From the NCBI GenBank assembly GCA_029891345.1, contig CM056995.1, positions 81,717,895-81,781,894 on the forward strand: a stretch of DNA of 64,000 nucleotides, given 5' to 3'. Of this stretch, positions 11,773 through 19,980 are shown one piece after another. The stretch comes from Dryococelus australis (lineage: Eukaryota; Arthropoda; Insecta; Phasmatodea; Phasmatidae). The first letter of the stretch is position 1; every line of letters begins with the position of its first letter. The notes below the pieces were generated by a model that saw only the letters and a program-made list of their open reading frames with translations, searched no databases and was not told where the DNA came from. The position numbers and the translations under genes are program-made.

Positions 11773-12063
11773 TTGCCCTCAAAATTAGAATTTGAGGGAA
11801 GCGTACTGGGTCCGTTGTTATTTATCATAATGGTAAATGACATGGGTTTGGTGATTAGGGGATTAGGGGAAAAAATAAGAAAAATCATTAAGAAGGGTGA
11901 AATAGAGTTTAAAGAAAATCACATAAAGTTTTTCTATTTTGCAGATGGTGTAGTTATAGGAAAAGATTGGCTTTATCTAAGTTTTCCTTATTTTGATTAC
12001 CTTTGGAAAATGATAAAATGTATAAACATATCATTTACTGTAATAATTACAGCCTACCGTTAA
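11773..12063 (+). pseudogene. reverse transcriptase palm fragment
   Basis: A single plus-strand frame reads GSVLGPLLFIIMVNDM, the usual RT block B, then about 35 residues later YFADGVVIGK, where the catalytic YADD has become FADG. Length and spacing fit a non-LTR RT palm. No further RT blocks are seen on either side. It lies on the opposite strand from the LINE relic and is a separate insertion. Confidence 0.6.
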
Positions 12064-13746
12064 ATACATAACCATCTAAAATGCACAAGTAAACTTTATT
12101 TATTTAACTTAACATCTTGTCGACAGTATGTTCATTAGAGAGTGATAAACCAAGAATACAATGAAGGGAATACAAGGAAGGAATTGGTCAAAGTGTCTTT
12201 ATTGAGAGTCACCGCAGAAATTACATGGAGTGAGTTCGAGAAACCATGAAAATTGCAAATCATGAAGGCTACAATAAGTAGCTATTAAAAATATGAGAAC
12301 TGATTTGGTTGCAGGCCTATATTCTTGTATTGATAAACAGCTGATTTCTTGTTTGTCACTGTAAGTCTGCTGACTTGGGGGGAAAAAATTGTAAGAGTGG
12401 AGTTTTTAAAAAGGTGTAGCTTTGTATTGGTTTACGAGATGATTTACCATTACTAACAAATTAATTCCATAAACGTCTACACTGAAATAGCAAATCAGCA
12501 GTTAGAAAAATACGTATCTGCAGTTTTATAAAAGTGTCGCTACCTCTAACGAGTCCGCAACCTACAGGTTAAACCTTAGATTCATGGCACGTTAGTAATC
12601 GCAACCGCACTTGCGAAAATTAAGCACACTGCAATTGTTAATTTACAAACTTACGCAGATAAAAATATCCCTATACACATAATAATTGTGCGACTTATTT
12701 CACGAATGTATCTATGGTATATCCGAATACACTAAACATCGGAATCGCATGGCCCGACTCGTACGGAATTTAATATATTAATATTAGTTTTCGTTGGTCA
12801 CCGAATAAATAAAACATAGATTGTATTTTTAAGGCGTGTTTACTTGCCAAATCTACATTTCACAAACGCAAGAATAACACAAATTTAGAGAAAATTCAGA
12901 ACAACTAATGAGTTCATATAGTACTCGCAATGCTGTTCAATTTCAAGATAAACAAAAGTTGTCTCTCTCCCGCATAGCCGCTTCACTTGTAACGCACTCG
13001 AAGACGACATCAATAGCATATTATATTCAATTTTAGTACGGTTAAAGTTTTATCATAACTTTGAAAAGCTCCTACAGTCGCCAGGAAATTATTTCCCGGA
13101 ATATTTTCAAGGCAAATATATAGGTAGGGAATGGGAAGCAAATCAACAAAAACACCGTATACATCACTTCCATTTAAATGTAAATAACCGATAACTTTAC
13201 ATATTTAACGGCGAAATTTATGTCTAGTTATCTGATACAAACACACTCACGCTTTATTTATATTATCGTTTGGGTCAAAAACGGTTGTATATTAATTTAT
13301 GTCGATTTTAATACTCGTCGAAATACACGTGAAACGTAGGCCGATACAATGTTCTTGATTACTGTTGGTCACGTGACCCTTTTTACCGGAAAACAACCGC
13401 CTAACTCTGCGCTATAAACTTGCTTCACTTGCTAACACTGCACGGTATAGGACATAGCCACCCCTTTGGTTTAAAGTACATGCGTGACAAGGCAGGACCG
13501 AACGGATGTCGTGGAGAATTAGTTTGCGCAAGCTTTTCTGTTTCCTGCTGGCCATCCAGTGCCTGATGGCCTTCTGTTCCCGTCGGCCAATCCTTTAGAT
13601 GAAATTTATTTTCAAACTTTATTTATTTATCAAAAATTTTTTTTATTAAATTAGTAAAAAAATACACAACATAGTCAATTTTTATATGCGTGTATATTTT
13701 ATTTACACGAATTACAAACAAACTACAAATGCGACACTTTTATTTT
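12064..13746. other. non-coding filler inside element 1
   Basis: AT-rich with no recognisable gene or repeat. The last 200 bp (13,380-13,600) are less AT-rich and hold two copies of GGCCATCC/GATGGCC-type words. Nothing can be assigned. Confidence 0.4.
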
Positions 13747-14050
13747 TCAAAACTTCAATCTACTAGTCAAAATACGTTCGTAAAAATTTAGTAACAGTCT
13801 TTGACGTTCCATCCGGTGCAGTAGAACTGGAATCGTCGGAACTCTTTCTTCTTCCAAGTTGAGGTCAGCTGCAGACGAACCCATGTCAATGGCGACTGTA
13901 GCAGGTGACGTCACACGTGGATGTTTGCGGGGGTGCACTTCACAGTTCGTTTCTTTAGAGTCGTCCGGGAATGTCAGGGCGTACAAGTTCTCCGGGTGAA
14001 AGGGGCCATCTTGCTCCCACGGTGACTCGTACTCGACTAGCGAATTATTT
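13747..14050 (-). CDS. unrecognised small frame downstream of the capsid gene
   Basis: Open from about 14,050 to the stop at 13,747, about 100 codons. No in-frame ATG occurs before MGSSAADLN, midway through, so the start is uncertain. The sequence is acidic and Pro-rich, then ends in a basic amphipathic segment (MERQRLLLNFYERILTS). It sits where the C-terminal third of the major capsid gene would be expected, but I see no resemblance to a capsid C-terminus. A TATA-like TATATAAATA lies just upstream, so it may be an independent gene. Function unknown. Confidence 0.4.
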
Positions 14051-14062
14051 ATTTTAGGGTTC

Positions 14063-14072
14063 TATTTATATA
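14063..14072 (-). promoter_or_regulatory. TATA-like box, minus strand
   Basis: TATATAAATA on the minus strand, between the truncated capsid frame and the small frame ending at 13,747. The penton gene has a very similar box upstream. Confidence 0.35.
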
Positions 14073-14105
14073 CATTTATTTCGTGCCGTGGAATGACGTC
14101 ATATT

Positions 14106-14880
14106 TCACACTGTCTTCACGACCCAGTGATTTCGCGTGGCAGCGGGTAAAGGCGGGCAAGTGACCAGGCTCCAACTTCTGAATGCTATTTCGATCAATT
14201 TGTCTTTCTTGTCATAATTCAACAGCTTGACACGTTCACGAGTGCTCGGGGTCACGTGTGGGACGAACCATTCTATGGTGTCGAAAGTAAGAGAGACGGG
14301 CTGCGGGTTTTCTCCTACTCCCAACACAGCAAACAAATGCAATGCGGATAGCATTATCGCCAGCTCCTGCCTCGCTCCTATTATTATTTTCTTATAATCC
14401 TCGGCAAATCCCAGGAGCATGGATAGCGGAATGCACACTTCGAACCTGCCTTCGTCGTAAATGGGAACACTGTAGGCATTTTCAATTCCCCAGCCTGTCA
14501 TCTTGGCTACGGGGAGGTGGCTGGACGTGAGCGATAGGTAATTTTTTTTATCGATGAGGTTATTCCCACATCACGAGATTGGTTGATCGCGACGCCATTA
14601 ATCTCGTACATTACACGCTCGAAATGGTGCAGGAGTCCATTTCGTACCAACTTGGTGGTGGTCGGGTGGGTACCGTCCACCTTCATTAGCCCGCTTCTTG
14701 TGCTATGCGCACAAAGGACTAGCTAGGCAGGGTGTAAATATCTTGTCGTTGTATAGGTATTCTAACCTTCCTTCCGAGAGCGAAAGGTACGGCAAGATAC
14801 GGTTCGTAACAGTGCATTTCGATTTTATCAAGTTTATCGTCGAATTCTAGACGCTGATCCACATCGAGAATTTCGTTCTA
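14106..14880 (-). pseudogene. Polinton major capsid protein (double jelly-roll), truncated and frameshifted
   Basis: The minus strand shows the Polinton/adintovirus hexon-like capsid protein in pieces. The N-terminal part (about 14,876-14,720) has HCYEPY followed by IPIQRQDIYTLPS and then an in-frame TAG. In another frame (about 14,690-14,550) is RNGLLHHFERVMYEINGV and RDVGITSSIKK. In a third frame (14,550-14,106) is MTGWGIENAYSVPIY, then FEVCIPLSMLLGFAEDYKK, RERVKLLNYD and IAFRSW, ending HWVVKTV. Known family members continue for about 150 more residues, and this part is absent. At least one nonsense change and two frame changes make this non-functional. It lies directly after penton, as in other Polintons. 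Confidence 0.85.
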
Positions 14881-14916
14881 CCATGTCGATTTACTTTTAA
14901 CCGAAGTAGACACGGA

Positions 14917-15018
14917 GAAATTTTGGTTTTTCATGTGTTAGCGCAACGCTGCCTCGCAGCTTACTGAACACGGGTTCGATGTACTGCGGGTTTTTAAACG
15001 TTTTTCTCTTCCCAGTGA
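14917..15018 (-). other. short open stretch between penton and capsid genes
   Basis: In one minus-strand frame, about 33 codons read cleanly (including NPQYIEPVFSKLRG and EKPKFLRVYFG) before a TAG. I cannot assign it. It may be the start of a lost small gene or of the capsid gene in a shifted frame. Confidence 0.25.
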
Positions 15019-15021
15019 AAT

Positions 15022-15691
15022 TTAGTCCCATCGTTTCAGGTGTAATCGTAGAGTGATTTCTTCGTTTCGGAAATTTATCAATTCCTCGTTTTGGTCCACG
15101 ATCGAAACAGTTACTTCGTGGACGCTTTTTGCAACGATCGGAACGTAAATGAGCGTTCTCGGAGATTTTACGATTTTATATCCGGGAATCAAGGTGGGAG
15201 CAAACTCGTAAATAGTACTGCTCGGTTTCCCATTCACGTAACTGCAACTTGCTAAGTTACAGTTCATCCGTATGACGTTGACTGGAAAGAGGTTTACAGT
15301 CCGCGACGACTCGTGTTTCATTCTCACTTCGTACACTCTGGCTTCGAACCCCAGCATGGGTCCGATGGTATCCGGTTCCGTGAAATCTACATCTGCGGTA
15401 CAAAACATATTTCAAGCCTAGTTCGAATGCAATGTCGTGCTGTAGCGATTTCTTTATGAAGTATTCCATATCCTTCAGCTCGTACGCTCCGGCGGAAATG
15501 CTTATTTCTTTCGCATCTCCTGCCACTATGTACCAAAATTTGGAATTCACATTTTCTTCTATGTTGGATGTGGAGTTGTACGTTTGAAAGTCTACTAGCC
15601 CCACACACCATTCACCCTCCAGCTCCAAGGGAGGGTAAAAGTTAGCCCTCAGCTCGGACATTTTATCGCTCAGAATGATGGACACCGACAT
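15022..15691 (-). pseudogene. Polinton penton (minor capsid, single jelly-roll), frameshifted
   Basis: The vertex capsid protein. The first ATG after the TATA box is at 15,691 (MSVSIILSDKMSEL). The N-terminal frame carries the family signature LELEGEWCVGLVDFQTYNS and then ISAGAYELKDMEYFIKKSL. The homology jumps to a second frame near 15,400: 15,408-15,022 continues with VDFTEPDTIGPMLGFEA, NVIRMNCNLASCSYVNG and ITLRLHLKRWD. One indel, perhaps with a small deletion around 15,400-15,420, separates the halves. The total length is near the family's usual size. It lies between protease and major capsid protein. Confidence 0.85.
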
Positions 15692-15721
15692 ACTGATGAG
15701 ATCGGTATAGCTTTTACAACC

Positions 15722-15731
15722 CTTTATATAC
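15722..15731 (-). promoter_or_regulatory. TATA box upstream of penton
   Basis: GTATATAAAG on the minus strand lies about 30 bp upstream of CATCAGTATG, which joins an initiator-like CATCAGT to the penton ATG. A similar TATATAAG word precedes the penton relic of element 2. Confidence 0.45.
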
Positions 15732-15772
15732 CTCAAGAATTATATTGATTTATTTTCCTCCCTAGTTTATCA

Positions 15773-16219
15773 CTAGAAATCATGATCGCTTAAAAAGCGC
15801 AGGCACAAGTGCCCACAGCTCCACGTATTGGGCATCTGCTCCGTTTCGTAGTTGTAAGTTAGATTACAATTTTTCAGGTACTCGCGCAGTTCGGGCGGAG
15901 GGCCCAAATTCCCAAAACTGTCGTAGTATATTGCTTGTTTGCCGTGTTTTACATAAGCTGCCCAGGGCATGCCAGGCCTGGCTGTCGTGTCCAGATTAAT
16001 TATGGCGTACTCATTACATTTTAGTTTAGCGGGCAAGGGATCTCTCGGAAACACTCCTCTAAAATTAAGAGCTTTCAATTTGCGTGCAAAGAGTTCCAAA
16101 TCCGTGTTCGTCAGTGGACGTCTAGGCAGTGTCACTTCGATTTCCTTCTTCGATTTTTCCCCCCTATTTTCTTCCTCCCTGCATTTGATCCCCCACCTCC
16201 TTCTCCTCTTCCTCGACAC
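15773..16219 (-). CDS. adenain-like cysteine protease (PRO), probably inactive
   Basis: The capsid-maturation protease of Polintons, related to adenovirus adenain (C5 family). The core reads PLTNTDLELFARKLKALNF, then a GVFPRDPLP loop, CNEYAIINLD, YYDSFG, PPPELREYL and EQMPNTWSCGHLCLRFL. Acidic Asp (YYDSFG), catalytic Cys (SCGHLC) and the oxyanion Gln (EQ) are present. The catalytic His normally in a GxHW motif is replaced: here it reads PGMPW, with CCC where CAC would give His. There is no in-frame ATG before the core, and the open frame overlaps the end of the preceding core-protein gene by 56 bp. The body is unbroken, so this is a recent or mild decay. Confidence 0.85.
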   Translation of the reverse strand: MSRKRRRRWGIKCREEENRGEKSKKEIEVTLPRRPLTNTDLELFARKLKALNFRGVFPRDPLPAKLKCNEYAIINLDTTARPGMPWAAYVKHGKQAIYYDSFGNLGPPPELREYLKNCNLTYNYETEQMPNTWSCGHLCLRFLSDHDF

Positions 16220-16520
16220 GGGTGGCGAATAAAGAGTCCTTTGCCGTTTTTCTTTTACCCATGGCGATAGCTTCCAACGTTCTGTTATGGCGACAGGTTT
16301 CCTCTACCTGTTTTCGATCGTTCAAAGCTCGCTTCACGGCACTAACGATATTCGTGACTGCCCCGGCTATACCGGCCAGAGCGCCCGTTGCAGGTATCAG
16401 TGCGGGCAGAAACCCTCCTACCTTGTTCTTCTTCCCTTTCTTTTTGGTATTTCGAGGGTTGTTCTGCGAAGACTTTTTGCTTGTACGTAATTTCACGCCT
16501 AGTTCCACCTTGGCTTTCAT
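16164..16520 (-). CDS. basic membrane-active core protein (adenovirus pVI/pX-like), 118 aa
   Basis: The ATG at 16,520 opens a highly basic N-terminus (about residues 1-33). A Gly/Ala-rich hydrophobic segment follows (GGFLPALIPATGALAGIAG, residues 35-53), then an amphipathic stretch (VSAVKRALNDRKQ) and a charged tail. This layout is typical of the small virion core or membrane-lytic protein next to the protease in Polintons and adintoviruses. Such proteins are thought to disrupt membranes during entry and to be cut by the protease. An AMGKRK repeat-like site follows the hydrophobic part. The frame is intact. In element 2 a comparable hydrophobic segment lies behind a PLA2-like domain, and a relic of that domain lies just upstream here. 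Confidence 0.7.
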   Translation of the reverse strand: MKAKVELGVKLRTSKKSSQNNPRNTKKKGKKNKVGGFLPALIPATGALAGIAGAVTNIVSAVKRALNDRKQVEETCRHNRTLEAIAMGKRKTAKDSLFATRVEEEEKEVGDQMQGGRK

Positions 16521-16539
16521 GATGTTGGATAAAGAATCT

Positions 16540-16665
16540 GCCTAGTGTTCAGATCCTTGTTTAGGGGGGTAGCAATGTTGGGTACATTTTTGCTAGAAAA
16601 TAAACATCATCCAACGCGTTGATAACTGTGTCGTTGATTTAGCTTGGTCCCACAAAACAATCTGG
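16540..16665 (-). pseudogene. decayed PLA2-like domain remnant
   Basis: Two minus-strand frames carry pieces resembling the phospholipase A2-like domain of Polinton and parvovirus capsid proteins. FCGTKLNQR (about 16,658-16,630) resembles the calcium loop and the following helix. INALDDVYF (about 16,622-16,596) resembles the segment before the catalytic helix. LNKDLNTRQ follows in another frame. No His-Asp pair survives. The assignment rests on position (just upstream of the core protein) and on the better preserved copy in element 2. Confidence 0.4.
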
Positions 16666-16769
16666 TAGGGACGATGATCCAACGACCGGATCTCGCTGTC
16701 TTCACCTCACGACGAATCGAATTAAACTGACCTACAAACGTTACATATTCTTATTTGTACTTTTTTATT

Positions 16770-17107
16770 CGTCCCATAGCCCTATCGCCCTATAGCTCCA
16801 TCACCCCATCGCTTCATAGCTCCATAGCTTCATCACCCCATCGCTCCATAGCTCCATCACCCCATCGTCCCATAGCTCCATCGTTCCATAGCTCTATCAC
16901 ACCATCGCTCCATAGCTCCATCACCCCATAGCTCCATAGCTCCATAACCTCATAGCTCAATCACCCCATCGCTCCATAGCTCCATCACCCCATCGCCCCA
17001 TTGCTCCATCGTTCCATAGCTCTATCACACCATCGCCCCATAGCTCCATCAAGCCATAGCTCCATTGTCCCATCGCTCCATAGCTCTATTAACCCATAGC
17101 TCCATCG
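16770..17107. repeat. CCAT-based minisatellite, about 340 bp
   Basis: Short 8-bp-like units of the form CCATNNCY (CCATAGCT, CCATCACC, CCATCGCT) are grouped into higher-order units of about 24 bp. The array has many point variants and no spacers. It lies between the leftward structural block and the rightward zinc-finger/integrase remnants, where element 2 carries the packaging ATPase. Confidence 0.85.
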
Positions 17108-17242
17108 TATTGAATATTAACCATTTGTCGTATGGTGCATGTCCGCCGATGCTGGTTAAAATGTATAAATACGATCCTTTTATACATTTTCTTTTCAGTA
17201 TCATTTTAGACTTGGAACAGTACAGCCGTAAAAAAATTGTCA

Positions 17243-17440
17243 ATGATGATGCATTTGATGTGTCACTTCTGCGGTAAAGAATTCACAGCTTTACGGAATT
17301 TACGACGACACGACCTGCGGAATGAAAAGCTCGAGTGTGACGTTTGAATGTAAATGCTGCAATAGATATTTTTCTAGGAGTGATGTGTTAAAGATACATT
17401 CTAAAACTTGTAGCACTGGTTCTCTGCAAGTACAATAATC
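17243..17440 (+). pseudogene. C2H2 zinc-finger protein fragment, frameshifted
   Basis: The frame from the ATG run at 17,243 encodes a C2H2 finger, MCHFCGKEFTALRNLRRHD, ending at a TGA at 17,345. The next frame continues with a second finger, CKCCNRYFSRSDVLKIH then KTC (C-x2-C...H-x4-C). One indel separates them. Paired fingers of this kind occur at the N-terminus of Polinton polymerase B in some insects, or in a separate element protein. Here no polymerase follows; the chromodomain end of an integrase does. The second frame stays mostly open to about 17,650 in a frame different from the integrase remnant. Confidence 0.6.
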
Positions 17441-17577
17441 GGCGCCATCTGTTACAGAAGATCGTAGTGGTAACATACGGATCGCAAAGCAAGATGTTAT
17501 TCTACCCATATGCATTCCAGCTGAAGATGAAGCTATCTCCCAAGAATCACGTCTCGGTTTCCTGTTGCCTACTAGTG

Positions 17578-17685
17578 TACTTGGTGGAGAAGGTGTTCAA
17601 ACGGCGCAAAGGCCATGTGCACGTATGGTGGCTGGGCCACTCGAAGCGTGATGATTCCTGGGTCGACGAGGATATTTTGTCGTAA
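17578..17685 (+). pseudogene. integrase C-terminal chromodomain remnant
   Basis: VYLVEKVFKRRKGHVHVWW runs into LGHSKRDDSWVDEDILS and a TAA. This is the typical C-terminal chromodomain of Polinton rve integrases, with basic strands, the aromatic pair WW-LG and the DSWV motif. The catalytic rve core is absent upstream. AATAAA follows 50 bp after the stop. Confidence 0.7.
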
Positions 17686-17735
17686 CACTCCTGTTACAAC
17701 TAGCATTTAATGTAAAGCTTACAATTTTTTACTAT

Positions 17736-17741
17736 AATAAA
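17736..17741 (+). terminator. poly(A) signal AATAAA after integrase remnant
   Basis: AATAAA lies 51 bp beyond the integrase stop on the same strand, the usual position for a 3' end. Confidence 0.45.
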
Positions 17742-18464
17742 GCCTTGCTTGTTTTACCGAGTCGTTTTCGCTTTCTTTCATTTATGTCCCCTCCCGATGC
17801 CTATGGGGCTGTTGTGTGTATGCGCTCGTGGGGTATGAATAACGTACTTCATGTATTGTACCGTAATGGGTACCAGGTGTCGAACCTGCACTTTCTGTAT
17901 GGCTTGGTGATGTGTATACTTTTTTTTCATAACTGAGTTTGTTACCCATGCTATATAAAGAGTAGCACGTATTTAGGTCCACCTGTATAATTACAAACAA
18001 ATAAATTGGGTTTGTTCCCCGGGACAATATAGTGCCGTACGTGTTTTCCCCATCAGTACTGTACCATATTTTCTCACGTTTGTGTGTAAAATGTATACGT
18101 TTCTTACCAGTACTGTACCATATTATCTCTGGACAAACTTAGGCCTTACTTATTTCCCGACTGGGACGCGACATATTACATGCTAATTGGCTATGCAGCC
18201 GGTTCGCTACTGGAACACTACATGCGTACACAAGACATTAAGTGAGAAATATTTTTCATGCATTGATGGCTGGCGTGAATACAGCTGTCTCTCTGCCGGC
18301 TGGCCGACAGAGGATGTCTTGGCAGGATGCTGAGTGGCAGTTACATATCCTTCCAGCTACGAAAGTGTCGACTTTGCAAACTCCTTTCCGGTAGCCATGC
18401 GCCTGCCGGTTCCTTGAGACCAGAAACTATTGATATGGCTTGGAGCGACAAGCGCTGTTGCTTC

Positions 18465-18465
<1 letters not shown>
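17742..18465. other. unassigned, with a duplicated 20-bp word
   Basis: CAGTACTGTACCATATT occurs at about 18,053 and 18,107, about 54 bp apart. Short open frames (17,745-17,936; 17,782-18,027 reverse) show no family signals. Nothing else recognised. Confidence 0.4.

Positions 18466-18530
<65 letters not shown>
18466..18530. repeat. (TA)n microsatellite
   Basis: About 32 uninterrupted TA units. Confidence 0.95.
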
Positions 18531-18536
<6 letters not shown>

Positions 18537-19007
18537 ACGTTCGTAAACCTTCGTATGTATTTGTTTGTGACTGCTCGCATCTGTCTCTCTTTTTCCTACA
18601 AAACGTACCTCCATTCAGTATAGCTTTTCGATGTAGCGACTTTTAAACATATATATGTATATATACCAGCGGTGAATTTTTTTAAACCACTTATACTAAA
18701 TATTTTCTTTACCAGTCGTGATTTTTTAAACAAAACATTATTTACAATATGGTAAAACTGGTAAAAAACATTTTCTTCACCAACAGTGTTTGTTTGAAAC
18801 GTCGAAACAGAACCATTTTTTAACTTACATGAGCAGGGTGTAACTTGAGATACGAATTTTTTTTATTAACTTCCATTTATTTATTTACACACGTTACAAT
18901 ACTGTTATGTTTTATATACTTAGCATACGATGATTCTTCTCCTCGTCAGTAATAAACAATATGTTTTTCCTTCAGTTTTGAGGTCATTACATACAAGTAA
19001 TATTGTT
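18531..19007. other. AT-rich spacer, nothing recognised
   Basis: No motif-bearing frame. It is the 3' side of the leftward right-arm genes. Confidence 0.4.
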
Positions 19008-19511
19008 TTATAAGCGCCACGGATTATCACACATCCAGAGCCTTAATGCTTGGGCATTGCACGATGCACATTGTCCATTTTCACAGTCGTGAAAACATGC
19101 TACATACTTCTCAACGAGCTGCCTTAACAGAGGACATCGTGGTTGTTTTTGTTTGTAGAGGTCTACAATTTTCGTACCAGCAGCACACACACTGCGCATT
19201 TCCGACTCTTGTCGATTCACGTACACAGGGTAATCGGGAATTATGGCTTCCTCCAACACTTTGTGAATGTTACCGTACGGAATATTTCCATCGTTCCACA
19301 TAAGTCCGTGCATCTGTTGCTGTAGGCGGCATGCCTGTTGTGCGGTGTGCCCGAGGTGCTTCCATTGGCATGATGGTAAAAACGTAAACACTTTGGTTTG
19401 CTCGTCGTAGTCGCTGTACGAGATGCCGATCTGCTTGATTACGTACGAGTCCAGCATGCGAAACCCTTGGATGTTGCAAAACATTTTTTTTTCTTCACAG
19501 ACACTATACAT
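19008..19511 (-). CDS. conserved Polinton accessory protein, 167 aa
   Basis: The ATG at 19,511 begins the frame; a second ATG is at codon 10 and a third at codon 19 (MLDSYVIKQIGISY). The visible pattern matches an uncharacterised protein that I recall accompanying Polintons in arthropods: an early strand IKQIGI, FTFLPSCQWKHLG, then MHGLMWNDGNIPYGNI, PVYVNRQESE, a KIVDLYKQKQPRCPLL block, CFHDCENGQCASCNAQALR and a final LW. The Cys/His cluster near the end suggests a metal site. A shorter homologue lies in element 2 at 43,544-43,885. The role is unknown. The frame is intact and shares the minus strand with the next right-arm gene. Confidence 0.65.
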   Translation of the reverse strand: MYSVCEEKKMFCNIQGFRMLDSYVIKQIGISYSDYDEQTKVFTFLPSCQWKHLGHTAQQACRLQQQMHGLMWNDGNIPYGNIHKVLEEAIIPDYPVYVNRQESEMRSVCAAGTKIVDLYKQKQPRCPLLRQLVEKYVACFHDCENGQCASCNAQALRLWMCDNPWRL

Positions 19512-19539
19512 TTTTTACAAATGTTATTTCACATTGTGT

Positions 19540-19980
19540 TCACTCGTGTTCTGGACTAGCTTCCTCGTCGGTGGGTACTACTTGCCAGTAGAGGACTTGT
19601 ACGGAGTCTTCCACAGGGAAGTTGGTCGCTGCCAGGGCCGCTCTGCGTGCCTTGCACCAGCCCCTGTGGTGTGGCGTGTCGGAAACTGAGGTAGTGGTGC
19701 AGCCCTTGAAACACTTCTTGCACGGGAGGCAGTCCTGTATGTCTTCGTCCAACTGTAGGTATACTGGCAAATACTCGAATAGTGTCGAGATTTCGTACGG
19801 TGCGTACGTGACCAGGAATTCTTTCGGCAGATACGGTAACTCGTCCCGTTTATGCAGGGCACTAAGAGATCGTACTTTTACTAAACACTGATTGGTCGGG
19901 TTGAACAAAGGTGAGTAATAAGCCAATGAGAAACATTGGCGGCACGAAGTTTTCCGAAGATACCCCAGATATTCATCCAA
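19540..19980 (-). CDS. unrecognised Cys-rich right-arm protein, about 146 codons open
   Basis: The frame is open from 19,980 to the stop at 19,540, but contains no ATG; the leftmost start-like codon is a TTG inside the TIR. The first 33 codons fall in the TIR, so the real 5' end probably comes from a non-ATG start, a lost ATG or splicing. The body has LPYLPKEFLVTYAPYE, a CLPCKKCFKGC cluster, a WCKARRAAL segment and an acidic tail ending VPTDEEASPEHE. The Cys motif suggests zinc binding. I do not recognise the family. Confidence 0.45.
   Translation of the reverse strand: MDEYLGYLRKTSCRQCFSLAYYSPLFNPTNQCLVKVRSLSALHKRDELPYLPKEFLVTYAPYEISTLFEYLPVYLQLDEDIQDCLPCKKCFKGCTTTSVSDTPHHRGWCKARRAALAATNFPVEDSVQVLYWQVVPTDEEASPEHE

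Noticed and set aside
16770-17107. Possible CRISPR-like array
   Set aside because: Units are 8-24 bp, contiguous and without unique spacers; the genome is eukaryotic. It is a minisatellite.
18327-18623. Open frames of about 80-100 codons on both strands
   Set aside because: They are mostly Ile-Tyr runs translated from the (TA)n microsatellite.
19578-19862. Alternative 94-codon frame on the minus strand
   Set aside because: It overlaps the Cys-rich frame 19,540-19,980, starts at GTG, and has a Ser/Thr/Arg composition typical of an out-of-frame shadow.
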